A stretch of DNA of 64,000 bases. Source: Oscillospiraceae bacterium (GTDB lineage Bacteria; Bacillota; Clostridia; Oscillospirales; QAMX01). The stretch covers positions 1 to 64,000 of the forward strand of contig SVMB01000001.1 in NCBI GenBank assembly GCA_015067675.1, given 5' to 3'. Position 1 is the first letter of the stretch. Every line of letters starts with the position of its first letter. Made by a program: the position numbers and the translations under genes. Under the pieces are notes generated by a model, which was not told the origin of the DNA, did not search any database, and worked only from the letters and a program-made list of their open reading frames with translations. Below are positions 32,566-41,334 of this stretch, piece by piece.

Positions 32566-33148
32566 ACGGATACAGTTTGACGAGGCGCTGACCGTTGACC
32601 CGGCCTATACGGAGGGCGCGCTGACGGCGATTCTCTTCGCGGCGGGAGATCCGGTGGAAACCTCCCGGCTGGCTGCCGTGGTGGGCATCGACGAGGATAC
32701 GGTCAACGATGCGCTGATACGCGCGGCTGACCGGCTGGCCTACGCCAGAGCGGGACTGCGGCTGATGCGGCTGGATGACCGCTGGCAGTTCGTGACGGCA
32801 CCCGAGTATGCATCCGTCGTGCGCCGTGCACTTGACCAGCGCAAGGCGCCGCGCCTTTCCCAGACTGCGCTGGAGGTGCTGACCATCATCGCCTACCGCC
32901 AGCCGGTGACGCGCGGATACATAGAAGCCGTGCGCGGCGTGGATTCGGGCTATACCGTGAACATGCTGGAAGAACGCGGCTTCATCGAGGTCGCCGGACG
33001 CCTGGACGCGCCGGGAAGACCCATGCTCTACCGTACGACGCCTGTGTTTCTGCGGGTGTTTGGAATTGCCTCTCTTGAGGAGCTGCCTCCGCTGCCGGAG
33101 GATATGCCGCTGCCGCCGGTACAGGAATCCGGGGTGGTGGAGGAATGA
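32558..33148 (+). CDS. scpB: Segregation and condensation protein B
   Basis: The 196-residue protein holds the two winged helices of ScpB, with the typical 'LSQTALEVLTIIAYRQPVTRGYIEAVRGVDS' and 'GFIEVAGRLDAPGRPMLYRTT' segments. It dimerises and binds ScpA. AAGGAG lies before ATG 32558. Ends with an ATGA overlap into the DUF2953 gene. Confidence 0.95.
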   Translation: MDERIQFDEALTVDPAYTEGALTAILFAAGDPVETSRLAAVVGIDEDTVNDALIRAADRLAYARAGLRLMRLDDRWQFVTAPEYASVVRRALDQRKAPRLSQTALEVLTIIAYRQPVTRGYIEAVRGVDSGYTVNMLEERGFIEVAGRLDAPGRPMLYRTTPVFLRVFGIASLEELPPLPEDMPLPPVQESGVVEE

Positions 33149-33834
33149 GTGTCGTCTGGCTGGTGCTGAAGGTGATTGGATGGCTGCTGCTGGGCGTGCT
33201 GGCGCTGCTTATCTTCACGCCGTTTGCGGTAAAGATTCACTATGGTGATGAGCTGCGGCTGAAAGTGGGCGCGGCGCTGTTCGGAAGGCACGGAATCTGG
33301 CTGCAGATTTTGCCAAAGCGTGAAAAAAAGCATGCACGCAAGCCAAAACCAAAAAAAGAAAAGCCTGAGAAGCCGAAAAAAGAAAAGAAACCCCAAAAAG
33401 ACAAAAAAACCGAAGAATCGGCGAAAAAGAAGCCCAAAAAGTCGATCTCCGAACTGCTGGACACCCTGGTGATGCCGGCGCTCCAGGCACTGGGAAAGAG
33501 TATTCATCCGCTGTTTAAAACCATCCGCTTCCGCCAGCTTTCTGCCCACATTTGGGTCGCTTCCGATGATGCGGCAAAGACCGGACAGCTCTACGGCTAC
33601 CTCTGCGCGGCGATTCCCGAGGCAATGCCGCTGGTCTGTGCGATCTTTAACGTGGACGACTGGCATCTGCGCGTGGATGCGGACTTCACCACCGAGAAAC
33701 TTACGGCCGAGGCCGATGTGGTGGTGAGCCTGACGCTGGGCGCGGTGATCTGGGTAATCCTTCGCATGGGATGGCTGTTCCTCTGGGAGCATCTGAAGCG
33801 CAAGCGTCGAAGAAAACGCGAACAACGTATGTAA
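33145..33834 (+). CDS. DUF2953 domain protein
   Basis: The 229-residue protein has an N-terminal transmembrane helix (residues 4-24), a long Lys/Glu/Pro-rich linker (about residues 60-105), then the DUF2953 core ('TIRFRQLSAHIWVASDDAAKTGQLYGYLCAAIP') and a second hydrophobic stretch near the end. DUF2953 genes are found beside ytfJ in many spore-formers, as here. The start overlaps the scpB stop. Biochemical function is unknown; the context suggests a sporulation-linked envelope protein. Confidence 0.85.
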   Translation: MSVVWLVLKVIGWLLLGVLALLIFTPFAVKIHYGDELRLKVGAALFGRHGIWLQILPKREKKHARKPKPKKEKPEKPKKEKKPQKDKKTEESAKKKPKKSISELLDTLVMPALQALGKSIHPLFKTIRFRQLSAHIWVASDDAAKTGQLYGYLCAAIPEAMPLVCAIFNVDDWHLRVDADFTTEKLTAEADVVVSLTLGAVIWVILRMGWLFLWEHLKRKRRRKREQRM

Positions 33835-33871
33835 TTATTAGTTTATCATAGAGAAAGGTCGGTATACTGCA

Positions 33872-34315
33872 ATGAGTGAGCATCCTATTCACAACATGAT
33901 GGATCTGAGCATGGAAAAAATCCGCGAGATGGTGGACGCCAATACCATCATCGGCACGCCTGTTACCACCCCTGACGGCACAACCCTGATTCCCGTGTCC
34001 AAGATCAGCGTCGGTTTTGCCTCCGGCGGCGCGGACTTCGGCGGTAAGGAAAAGCGCACCAGCGCAGATTCCGAAACCGTTCCCCAGAAGTTCGGCGGCG
34101 GCACCGGTGCCGGTATCAACATCACCCCCATCGCCTTCATCGTCATCACCGCAAATGGTGTGCGTATGCTGCCCGTAGGTGCACCTGCTTCCACCACCAT
34201 TGATCGTGTGGTTGACATGGTTCCCGAGGTGCTCGAGCGTGCCCAGCATTTCATCGACAAGCAGCACGCGGCCCATGTTGCCCAGGCCGAGGCACATCGC
34301 ACCGAGGAAGCATGA
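33872..34315 (+). CDS. ytfJ: Sporulation protein YtfJ (GerW family)
   Basis: The 147-residue protein matches GerW/YtfJ: an N-terminal 'MMDLSMEKIREMVDANTIIGTPVTTPDGTTLIPVSKISVGFASGG', a Gly-rich turn ('FGGGTGAGINITPIAFIVI') and an amphipathic C-terminal helix. Family members are made in the forespore and needed for proper germination response. It lies 37 bp after DUF2953 in the same direction. Confidence 0.9.
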   Translation: MSEHPIHNMMDLSMEKIREMVDANTIIGTPVTTPDGTTLIPVSKISVGFASGGADFGGKEKRTSADSETVPQKFGGGTGAGINITPIAFIVITANGVRMLPVGAPASTTIDRVVDMVPEVLERAQHFIDKQHAAHVAQAEAHRTEEA

Positions 34316-34341
34316 TCTGACCGAATACGGGGGTTTTTGAT

Positions 34342-35190
34342 ATGACTTACGCCAATCTCCACCTGCATTCCACCCACTCCGATGCAGGATTTCGTCCCGC
34401 CCATCTGGTTTGTCTTGCCAAGTCTCTGGGCTACGGCGCCATCGCCGTCACCGACCATGAGGCGATTTCCGGTATCCCCGAGCTTTTTGCCGCCGCCGAG
34501 CACAACGGCATCGAGGCCATGTCCGGCGTCGAGCTCTATGCCCGCCATGAGCCCTCAGGTCATATCTATCACGTGACCGGTCTTGACTTTGACCACACAG
34601 CCCGCTGCATCGTGGACTTCACCGACATGATGACCGAGCACCGCAACGAGCATACCAGAAAGCAGTTTGAGCTGGCCTGTGAACGCGGACTGTTTCGCGG
34701 CATCACCTGGGACGACGTGGTGCGCTGCAATCCCGGCAGCCGCTGGTTCTGCAACGATCAGGTATACTTTGCCCTGGACGCCATGGGTATCATCCCCATC
34801 GCCCGCCGTCATGAAACCTTCCGTGAGGCTTTCAAGACCGGTGAAGCGGCGAAGATCAAGATTTACGTTCCCACCATCAAGGATGTCATCGAAGCCATCC
34901 GCAGCGCCGGCGGCGTAGCTGTCCTTGCCCATCCCCCGGCAGTGGCGCACGATGACCTGCCTGCCCTCATTGAAATGGGACTCAACGGCATCGAAACCTG
35001 TCACCCCGATTTGTCCGAGGACGAGACCCGCATGGCCTGTGAGGCCGCGGTGAAGTATAACCTCTACACCTCCGGCGGCACCGATCACACCGGCCCCATG
35101 TCCGCCTGCGGCATTCCCCATGCCGTTCCCGCCGATCACGGTGTGAGCCGGGCGGAATACGTGGCCATCAAGATGAGAAGATACGGCTGA
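34342..35190 (+). CDS. PHP-domain metal-dependent phosphoesterase
   Basis: The 282-residue PHP protein starts YANLHLHSTHSDAGF (HxH plus D) and continues 'AIAVTDHEAISGIPEL', 'GVELYA', 'HPPAVAHDDLPAL' and 'SGGTDHTG', which cover the metal ligands. Close relatives are 3',5'-nucleoside bisphosphate phosphatases (TrpH/YciV) and histidinol-phosphatase-like enzymes. It follows ytfJ by 26 bp and ends at a bidirectional terminator. Confidence 0.85.
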   Translation: MTYANLHLHSTHSDAGFRPAHLVCLAKSLGYGAIAVTDHEAISGIPELFAAAEHNGIEAMSGVELYARHEPSGHIYHVTGLDFDHTARCIVDFTDMMTEHRNEHTRKQFELACERGLFRGITWDDVVRCNPGSRWFCNDQVYFALDAMGIIPIARRHETFREAFKTGEAAKIKIYVPTIKDVIEAIRSAGGVAVLAHPPAVAHDDLPALIEMGLNGIETCHPDLSEDETRMACEAAVKYNLYTSGGTDHTGPMSACGIPHAVPADHGVSRAEYVAIKMRRYG

Positions 35191-35200
35191 TTGAGGACAT

Positions 35201-35234
35201 AAAAAATGCCCACTCGGATGAGTGGGCATTTTTT
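35201..35234. terminator. Bidirectional terminator between convergent operons
   Basis: Near-perfect stem AAAAAATGCCCACTC / GAGTGGGCATTTTTT. Serves the PHP gene on plus and the sugar operon on minus. Confidence 0.9.
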
Positions 35235-35244
35235 GATGCGTGAT

Positions 35245-35802
35245 TTAGTCAATGGGGGTGCCGTCGGGCTTGAACAGCGGCAGGGGCTCCAGGAAGATGA
35301 TGTCGTCACGATCCTTGGCATCGCCTTCGGCGAGAACAGCCATGCGTCCGACGATCTGGCCGCCGGCCTGGTGCACCAGTTCTTCCACCGCATGCAGGCT
35401 TTCACCGGTGGAGATTACGTCGTCCACGATCAGGATGCGCTTGCCATGGATTTTTTCAGCCTCGGCAGTGTCCAGGAACAGGGTCTGCTCCTTGGCGGTG
35501 GTGATAGAGCGAACCTTGGCTTCGAAAACGCCGGACATATAGAGCTTGGGCACCTTGCGGGCGATGAAATACTCGTTCTGACCGCTTTGACGGGCCATCT
35601 CGTGAATCAGCGGGATGCCCTTGGCCTCGGCGGTGATCATGTAATCGTACTCGGGGGCCTTCGCAAGCAGCGCGCGGGCGGATTCAACGGTCAGCTCCAC
35701 GTCGCCGAACATGACGAAGGCGCCGATGTAGAGATTGTCATTGAGCTTGCACAGCGGCAGGTCGCGGCGCAGACCCGCAACGTTGAGGGGATAAGTCATC
35801 AT
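35245..35802 (-). CDS. Type I phosphoribosyltransferase
   Basis: The 185-residue protein has the PRPP-binding motif ILIVDDVISTGES (about residues 122-134) and an upstream 'YDYMITAEAKGIPLIHEMARQ' segment typical of adenine or xanthine phosphoribosyltransferases. It closes a four-gene minus-strand operon with two PfkB-type sugar kinases and a mannitol-phosphate dehydrogenase. The link between a PRT and sugar genes suggests nucleobase salvage using ribose-derived PRPP, but this is inference. GGAGG lies 9 bp before ATG 35802. Confidence 0.85.
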   Translation of the reverse strand: MMTYPLNVAGLRRDLPLCKLNDNLYIGAFVMFGDVELTVESARALLAKAPEYDYMITAEAKGIPLIHEMARQSGQNEYFIARKVPKLYMSGVFEAKVRSITTAKEQTLFLDTAEAEKIHGKRILIVDDVISTGESLHAVEELVHQAGGQIVGRMAVLAEGDAKDRDDIIFLEPLPLFKPDGTPID

Positions 35803-35825
35803 GGTTATATTCCTCCGATACAGGC

Positions 35826-36779
35826 TTAGATGATGCCCTTGTCGTAGTCTTCCATGAACTGCAGGATCTCAGGCATGGACTTGATACCGGTAGAAGCGCC
35901 GGCAGCCATGACGCAGTGGGTACCGACAGCATTGGCGAACTTCGCGCAGCGCTCGATATCCCAGCCCTGAGAGAGACCCGCCAGGAAGCCGGAGCAGAAG
36001 GAGTCACCGGCGCCGGTGGTGTCCACGGCCTTGATGCGGCTGAAGGTGGGCACGGCAAAGCTCTTCTGGCCCTTCTGCTTGATGAAGCAGCCCTTCTTGC
36101 CCCACTTGATGACGACGGTGTGGGGGCCCATCTCCAGGAACTTGTCGGCGATCTCTTCCGGATCGGTCAGGCCGCCGGAAAGTTCAATGGCTTCTTCGAT
36201 GCTGGGCATGAAGTAGTCGATGTAGGGCATGCAGGGGCCAACAAGCTCCATCCAGCGGCCCTTGGAGTCCCAACAGACGTCAAAAGCAGTGGTTTTGCCC
36301 ATTTCCTTGCACTTCTTGAGGAACTTGGCGCTCTCAAGACCATCGAAAGCGGGCATCAGCATGGCGCCGGTCAGGAAGACGATGTTGGTGTTTTCGATGA
36401 CGGAGTAATCGATATCGGCCTCAACCAGTTCACCGTTGGCGCCGGGGCAATGCAGGAAAGAACGCTCGCCGTTGGCACTGATGAGAGCAAGGGAGGCGGA
36501 AGTGGCGGAATTGGGATCAATGCACACGCCGCGGGTGTCGACGCCGCGGTTGCGCAGCTCGGATTCCATGAACAGACCAAAGCCGTCACGGCCGAGTTTG
36601 CCGAGAACGGCAGATTTCAGGCCCAGCTTGGACACGTTGATGGCACAGGTTGCGGCGTTGCCGCCGGTGTACAGGCCGATGGAATCGACCAGCTCAAGCT
36701 TACCCTCATCGGGCATCTTCACGATGGGCTTGGCGATGGCGTCGGCGACCAGAATACCTACGCTGACTACGTCGTACAT
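35826..36779 (-). CDS. PfkB-family carbohydrate kinase
   Basis: The 317-residue ribokinase-fold enzyme has 'GLYTGGNAATCAINVSKLG' near the start and the catalytic/anion-hole motif DTTGAGDSFCSGFL (about residues 249-262). GGAGG precedes the ATG. It lies 15 bp after the mannitol-1-phosphate dehydrogenase gene and 23 bp before the phosphoribosyltransferase. Substrate may be fructose, adenosine or another sugar/nucleoside; a nucleoside kinase role would fit the PRT neighbour. Confidence 0.85.
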   Translation of the reverse strand: MYDVVSVGILVADAIAKPIVKMPDEGKLELVDSIGLYTGGNAATCAINVSKLGLKSAVLGKLGRDGFGLFMESELRNRGVDTRGVCIDPNSATSASLALISANGERSFLHCPGANGELVEADIDYSVIENTNIVFLTGAMLMPAFDGLESAKFLKKCKEMGKTTAFDVCWDSKGRWMELVGPCMPYIDYFMPSIEEAIELSGGLTDPEEIADKFLEMGPHTVVIKWGKKGCFIKQKGQKSFAVPTFSRIKAVDTTGAGDSFCSGFLAGLSQGWDIERCAKFANAVGTHCVMAAGASTGIKSMPEILQFMEDYDKGII

Positions 36780-36794
36780 GTGTGTATCCTCCGA

Positions 36795-38036
36795 TCAAAC
36801 AATTTTCTTGGGAGTGAGAATGGAAGCCTTGAAGGCCTGAGCGCACTCAAGGACAGCGGCCAGATCCGCACCTTCGGCGAAGAGCTTATAGTAAGCCTTG
36901 ATGTACTTGGCGGAGTTGGCATTGGCATCCAGACCCATGTGATTGGTCAGGACTGCATCCAGACCCTGCTCGGCCAGCATATTCTTGACATAATCGGTGC
37001 CTTCGTCGTTCTCAGACTTGAAGAACAGAGCGGCAGCGGCGCCCAGAGCGATGTAGACATTGTCCATGCCCTTCTCATCGCAGAGCTTCAGCGCACCGGC
37101 GAAGCGGTCGGAAGCACCGAGCTTGCGCTTGGTATCACGGCCGACACGAGCCACGGTGTCACCCAGAGCCACATTGCCGAAACGCAGCAGCAGATCATCG
37201 ATGTGCTCAATGAGCTTATCCAGCGGATAGTCAAATTCGGCGGCCAGAGCCATGGCGCTCTCGCGCATGGCGCGCTCGGCGATGACCTTCACGCAGGGAT
37301 CGCTGACAGACTGCCAGATGTAGTCCACGCCCTTGAGGCAGCCAAGGTATGCAGAGGTGGCATGACCCATGTTGTGGATGAAGAGCTTGCGGCGGATGAA
37401 GAAAGCGAAGGGAGAGTAGGGGAAGAGGCTGGGGATGTTGGGCAGCTCGCCCTTCCAGGCAGCGGCGTCAACGGGCAGCTGGCAGTATTCCTCGACGCAC
37501 ACGCGCAGAATATCGCCGCGGCGCATTTCGTCGGTCATGACGGGAACCATACGGCCGATGGAAGCCTCAACCAGACCCACGCAGGACTCGAAGGTTTTCT
37601 TCTCGTCGTCGGTGAGCTGCTCGCAGATGAGCTTGTGCATGAGCTTGTCGGCATCCAGCAGATTTTCACAGATGATGATGTTGAAGGGGGTCAGATTGCC
37701 GTTCTCCCAGCGGCGCTTGAGGCCGGAGGTGATGAGGGGCACGATGCGGGGCATGATGTTGACGCCGACGGCGGTAGCCATGGCATCGGCATTGGCGATA
37801 GCCTCAATGACGGCATTGGCGTCGCGGCCGTCCACACCGGAGACATTGGTGATGATCTCATCACGGTTGCCGGCGTTGGAGACGATCTCAACGGGATACT
37901 GATGCAGCTCGTTGAGAGCATCGATGACGGTCATGTTGACGTCGACAAACTGCACGGCGTAGCCGGCCTTGGCAAAGAGGGCGCCGATGAAACCGCGGCC
38001 GATATTGCCCGCGCCGTACTGAACGAAGGTTTTCAT
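36795..38036 (-). CDS. mtlD: Mannitol-1-phosphate 5-dehydrogenase family protein
   Basis: The 413-residue long-chain dehydrogenase begins KTFVQYGAGNIGRGFIGALF, with the Rossmann GAGNIGRG motif. It carries 'IICENLLDADKLMHKLI' and the C-terminal-domain signature 'RRKLFIHNMGHATSAYLG' with the catalytic lysine and histidine of mannitol dehydrogenases. MtlD converts mannitol-1-phosphate to fructose-6-phosphate; about 30 residues longer than the E. coli enzyme. No PTS genes are in view, so the substrate could be another hexitol or pentitol phosphate made by a PfkB kinase of the operon. Confidence 0.85.
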   Translation of the reverse strand: MKTFVQYGAGNIGRGFIGALFAKAGYAVQFVDVNMTVIDALNELHQYPVEIVSNAGNRDEIITNVSGVDGRDANAVIEAIANADAMATAVGVNIMPRIVPLITSGLKRRWENGNLTPFNIIICENLLDADKLMHKLICEQLTDDEKKTFESCVGLVEASIGRMVPVMTDEMRRGDILRVCVEEYCQLPVDAAAWKGELPNIPSLFPYSPFAFFIRRKLFIHNMGHATSAYLGCLKGVDYIWQSVSDPCVKVIAERAMRESAMALAAEFDYPLDKLIEHIDDLLLRFGNVALGDTVARVGRDTKRKLGASDRFAGALKLCDEKGMDNVYIALGAAAALFFKSENDEGTDYVKNMLAEQGLDAVLTNHMGLDANANSAKYIKAYYKLFAEGADLAAVLECAQAFKASILTPKKIV

Positions 38037-38057
38037 GGTTTATTCACTCCTGTAAAA

Positions 38058-38951
38058 TTAGTCAGAGGGTAACGTTGTATGCAACACCTCGTCCAGCGTC
38101 GGGATGCTCTCGGCCGCACCCGGACGGGTGACGGTGAGGGCAGAGGCCCTGGCTGCCAGCGCCATGGCCTCCGGGATGGATCCGGAATCCAGATACGCTG
38201 CGAGGAAGAAGCCGGTGTAAGTGTCGCCGGCGGCGGTGGTATCCACCGCGCGGACAGGAAAAATGCCGTGGGACCAGGTCTCGCCGTTACAGGCGACGCG
38301 GGCTCCGTTGGAGCCGAGGGTCAAGACGACAATGCCGGGGCAGAGAGCGGCGAGTTTTTCAAGCTGGCGCGGAGCCGTCGTCTCGCCGGTCAGCGCTTCC
38401 GCTTCCGTTTCGTTGACAAAGAGGAAGTCAACATATTCATAGGGGCAGGCTTTTGCCGCCTCGTTCATGGGAGCGGCATTGAAGGCAACCTTAAAGCCGC
38501 GCTCATGTGCTTCCCGGATGAGGATATCGGTGTCATTGAGCTCGTTCTGAAAGAGCACCAGAGAACCTGCGGGGAGACTCTCCCAGACGACGCGGCGTTC
38601 ATCGGCAGTAATGGACTGATTTGCGCCGCCGAAGAGCAGAATGCTGTTTTGTCCCGAGGTTTCCACCTGAATGATGGCATGCCCTGTGACAGAATGCTCA
38701 TCCACGATCACGCGGGAGGTGTCAACGCCTGCCCGATCGAGAATATCCCGCAGGAAGAGTCCCTCCGGACCGATCTTTCCGGCGTGACAGGTGTCAAGAC
38801 CCGTACGGGAGAGGGCAACGGCCTGGTTTAAGCCCTTGCCGCCTGCATGGACGGCGTAATCGGTACTGGAAATGGTCTCGCCGGGACGTACGATGTGGTC
38901 AAGTGCGTACACACGGTCAATATTCAGGGATCCAAAGCAGCATACCTTCAT
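38058..38951 (-). CDS. rbsK: Ribokinase (PfkB family)
   Basis: The 297-residue protein has the ribokinase N-terminal 'GSLNIDRVYALDHIVRPGETISSTDYAVHAGGKGLNQAVALSRTG' and the C-terminal DTTAAGDTYTGFFLAAYL motif with catalytic Asp. AAAAGGAG lies 7 bp before ATG 38951; the longer frame to 39071 lacks support and would cross the divergent promoter. First gene of the operon rbsK-mtlD-pfkB-PRT, with gaps of 15-23 bp. Confidence 0.85.
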   Translation of the reverse strand: MKVCCFGSLNIDRVYALDHIVRPGETISSTDYAVHAGGKGLNQAVALSRTGLDTCHAGKIGPEGLFLRDILDRAGVDTSRVIVDEHSVTGHAIIQVETSGQNSILLFGGANQSITADERRVVWESLPAGSLVLFQNELNDTDILIREAHERGFKVAFNAAPMNEAAKACPYEYVDFLFVNETEAEALTGETTAPRQLEKLAALCPGIVVLTLGSNGARVACNGETWSHGIFPVRAVDTTAAGDTYTGFFLAAYLDSGSIPEAMALAARASALTVTRPGAAESIPTLDEVLHTTLPSD

Positions 38952-38969
38952 AAGCATACTCCTTTTGAC

Positions 38970-38998
38970 TTGACAAGAGAAATAGTAAAAGTTAAGAT
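38970..38998 (+). promoter_or_regulatory. Promoter of the pyridoxal kinase gene
   Basis: TTGACA (38970-38975), 17-bp spacer, TAAGAT (38993-38998), 39 bp before the TTG start. The divergent ribokinase promoter must lie in the same 86-bp gap but was not resolved. Confidence 0.6.
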
Positions 38999-39037
38999 AT
39001 AAGAGGAAACGATTATGGAATCGAGGAGAAACACGTT

Positions 39038-39871
39038 TTGAAACGAGTGGTATGTATTGAAGACTTCGCATCCCTCGGGCATTGCTCGCTGATGGCGGCT
39101 ATCCCGGTGCTGTCGGTGATGGGCGTACAGTGCTGCCCGGTACCGACGGCGGTTTTGAGCAGTCAGACCGACGGATACGAGGGCTACAGTTTTCTGGATA
39201 TGACGCCGCAGCTGCCCGGATTTCTGAATCACTGGCGGCAGATGGACGAGCATTTTGACGGGGTGCTGACAGGCTTTCTTGGAAGCGAGGAACAACTGGG
39301 CATCGTGGAAGGCTATGTCAGAGAGCTCAAAGCTGCAGGCACCCGGGTGATCGTTGACCCGGTGATGGGTGACAACGGCACAATTTACGATACCTATACC
39401 CCGGCGCTCTGCGACGGTATGCGCAGGCTGGCGCTCTTTGCAGACGTCATCACGCCCAACCTCACCGAGGCGGCAAAGCTCCTGGACAAGCCTTACGAAA
39501 ACGTGCCGACCACACTCGACGGCTGCCGGGAGTGGGTCAGACGGCTGGGGGAGCTGGGACCTTCGCAGGTCGTACTCACCGGCGTGCCGCTGGATGGAAA
39601 GCTCTGGGTGGTGCTGGGAGAGCGGGGAGAAACCGCCTGCTTTTCACGGCCGCTTTTGGGGCTGGACGGCCCGGCGAAGGGCGCCTATCCCGGCACGGGT
39701 GATGTGTTTGCATCGGTTCTGGCAGGGAGCCTGATGAAGGGTGAGTCGCTGCAGGCGTCTGCCCAACGGGCGGCGGATTTTGTCAGCCTGTGCATTGAGC
39801 GCACGGCGGAGCTTGCGTTGCCGCGGCGCGAGGGACTGGCAATTGAAGCCTGCCTCGGTGCGCTTGCGTAG
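39038..39871 (+). CDS. Pyridoxal kinase-like (PdxK/PdxY/ThiD superfamily)
   Basis: The 277-residue protein has 'VVCIEDFASLGHCSLMAAIPVLSVMGV' at the start, 'GVLTGFLGSEEQLGIVEGYV', 'VIVDPVMGDNGTIYDTYT', and the GAYPGTGDVFASVLAGSL C-terminal motif, all typical of PdxY-type pyridoxal kinases. It starts with TTG, with GAGGAG 10 bp upstream; there is no in-frame ATG nearby. It salvages vitamin B6 to pyridoxal phosphate. Divergent from the sugar operon. Confidence 0.85.
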   Translation: MKRVVCIEDFASLGHCSLMAAIPVLSVMGVQCCPVPTAVLSSQTDGYEGYSFLDMTPQLPGFLNHWRQMDEHFDGVLTGFLGSEEQLGIVEGYVRELKAAGTRVIVDPVMGDNGTIYDTYTPALCDGMRRLALFADVITPNLTEAAKLLDKPYENVPTTLDGCREWVRRLGELGPSQVVLTGVPLDGKLWVVLGERGETACFSRPLLGLDGPAKGAYPGTGDVFASVLAGSLMKGESLQASAQRAADFVSLCIERTAELALPRREGLAIEACLGALA

Positions 39872-39980
39872 CGCTTGAGCATACATCCCTATTATACGCC
39901 AGAGTTTTTATAATTTCAATTCTTTTTTTGCAAATACCGCGCCATAATACAGAGCGGATTCCGAAAGTGAGGAACGGATC

Positions 39981-40679
39981 ATGAAAGAGACCATCTATAC
40001 CATCCCGATCAACGAGGCATTTGAAGAGCGCTGCGGCTGCCCGCTGTGCAGACTGGAGCGCAAGACCGAGGAAAAATCCCTGGATTACATCATGGGCGCC
40101 GCGATGATGGAGCCCGATGTGCGCGAGGAAACCAATAAGAAGGGCTTCTGCCAGACCCATTATACGGCGATGCTGGCGATGAAGAACCGCCTGTCGCTGG
40201 CACTGACGATGGAGAGCCGCCTGGGAACGCTGGTCTCTCAGGTGAAGGACATGGCCGCGCGGGGCACCTCCGGCTGGGGTGAGGATAAGCAGGTGACGGC
40301 GCTGGCCAGGAGTGTACAGACCTGCTTTGTCTGTGAGCGCATCGCCGACGTGATGGAGCACTATTACCGTAACCTGCTGGATATGTGGCGCACGGAAGAG
40401 GACTTCCGCAAGCTGTTCTCCGAGCAGACGGGCTTCTGTATGCCTCATTACGGCCAGCTCATCGAGCGCGCGGCGAAGGCTTTTCCGAAGAAAACAGCAT
40501 CTGCGTTCATCAGGAGTCTGTCCGAGCTGCAGCTCTCTGCCCTTGAAAAGGAGCTGTCCGATGTGTCCGGTTTCTGCAAGAGTTTTGACTACCGCTACCG
40601 CGGCGAGCCTTTTGAGAAAGAAGCAGTGGAGCACGCCGCGACCCTGCTTTCGGGCCTTGAGATCCCGGTGAAGGAGTAA
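39981..40679 (+). CDS. DUF6062 family protein with two Cys-His motifs
   Basis: The 232-residue protein matches DUF6062 of Clostridia: MKETIYTIPINEAFEERCGCPLCRLE at the start. Two related halves are visible, each with a CxxC and a later CxxH: C18/C20/C23 region then GFCQTHY, and CFVCERI then GFCMPHY. Such pairs could bind Zn or Fe-S. No signal peptide or membrane segment. Function is not known. It stands alone downstream of a T-rich intergenic stretch; a convergent NUDIX gene follows. Confidence 0.8.
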   Translation: MKETIYTIPINEAFEERCGCPLCRLERKTEEKSLDYIMGAAMMEPDVREETNKKGFCQTHYTAMLAMKNRLSLALTMESRLGTLVSQVKDMAARGTSGWGEDKQVTALARSVQTCFVCERIADVMEHYYRNLLDMWRTEEDFRKLFSEQTGFCMPHYGQLIERAAKAFPKKTASAFIRSLSELQLSALEKELSDVSGFCKSFDYRYRGEPFEKEAVEHAATLLSGLEIPVKE

Positions 40680-40709
40680 AAAGTACGGTTTTTCGATGCA
40701 GCCGGGGGG

Positions 40710-41219
40710 TTATCTCCCTGCCACGTCGGTAAAGAAGTATCCAAGGGTAGGTACAAGCTCGCCTGCGTCAAAAAGTGCGCGGATTTCCTCGACTGTCATC
40801 CATTTCAGGTCGCAGACCTCATCGGTAGTGGCATTTTCCAGCGATACAGGTCCGTCGTAGATGAAGAGCCAGACGTCGAGGATATCGTTGAAGACCCGAG
40901 CGTTGATGGTCTTTCGTACGCGGGAGAAGAGATGCGTTGCATCCCCGGGCGCGAATTTCAGTCCGACCTCTTCTTCGGTCTCACGCAGGGCGCCGGTCAG
41001 CCCATCCTCGCCTTTGATCACCGAGCCGCCGACGCATTCCCAGTAAAGTGGATACGCCGGACGGGAGGCTGCCCGCCGGGAGATGAGGTATTTGCCCTCA
41101 GAATTGCGGATCCAGGCATGGACGACCAGATGATAGTATCCGTCCGGCACCGGAACGCCGCGCACATGGGTGAGCCCCGTGGGCTCCAGGTTTTCGGTAT
41201 AAAGATCCCAGAGTTCCAT
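40710..41219 (-). CDS. NUDIX hydrolase, YfcD/IPP-isomerase-like
   Basis: The 169-residue protein begins ELWDLYTENLEPTG and contains the NUDIX box pattern GGSVIKGEDGLTGALRETEEEVGL, with all catalytic Glu of REx2EE present. The leading 'WDLYTENLEPTGLTHVRG' is typical of the YfcD/isopentenyl-diphosphate isomerase-like subgroup. It is a paralogue of the NUDIX protein at 53826-54383. AAGGAGGG lies 7 bp before ATG 41219; a promoter precedes it. Substrate unknown. Confidence 0.85.
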   Translation of the reverse strand: MELWDLYTENLEPTGLTHVRGVPVPDGYYHLVVHAWIRNSEGKYLISRRAASRPAYPLYWECVGGSVIKGEDGLTGALRETEEEVGLKFAPGDATHLFSRVRKTINARVFNDILDVWLFIYDGPVSLENATTDEVCDLKWMTVEEIRALFDAGELVPTLGYFFTDVAGR

Positions 41220-41249
41220 GTTCAATCCCTCCTTGCGAAATCTGTTATC

Positions 41250-41278
41250 ATTGTAGCACATGCCGGATGATCGGACAA
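41250..41278 (-). promoter_or_regulatory. Promoter of the NUDIX gene
   Basis: On the minus strand TTGTCC (41273-41278), 17-bp spacer, TACAAT (41250-41255), 31 bp before the ATG. Confidence 0.6.
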
Positions 41279-41334
41279 GACCGAAAGCGTGCCGGGGCGT
41301 CTGTGCAGTTATTTGTGGAAAGGGAATGCATACC

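Noticed and set aside
35916-38072. 718-residue plus-strand ORF opposite the sugar operon
   Set aside because: Antisense to two strongly recognised enzymes; the pattern arises from third-position GC bias.
41220-41334. Riboswitch search in leaders of metabolic genes
   Set aside because: Leaders are short (30-115 bp) and show no conserved aptamer cores that I recognise.
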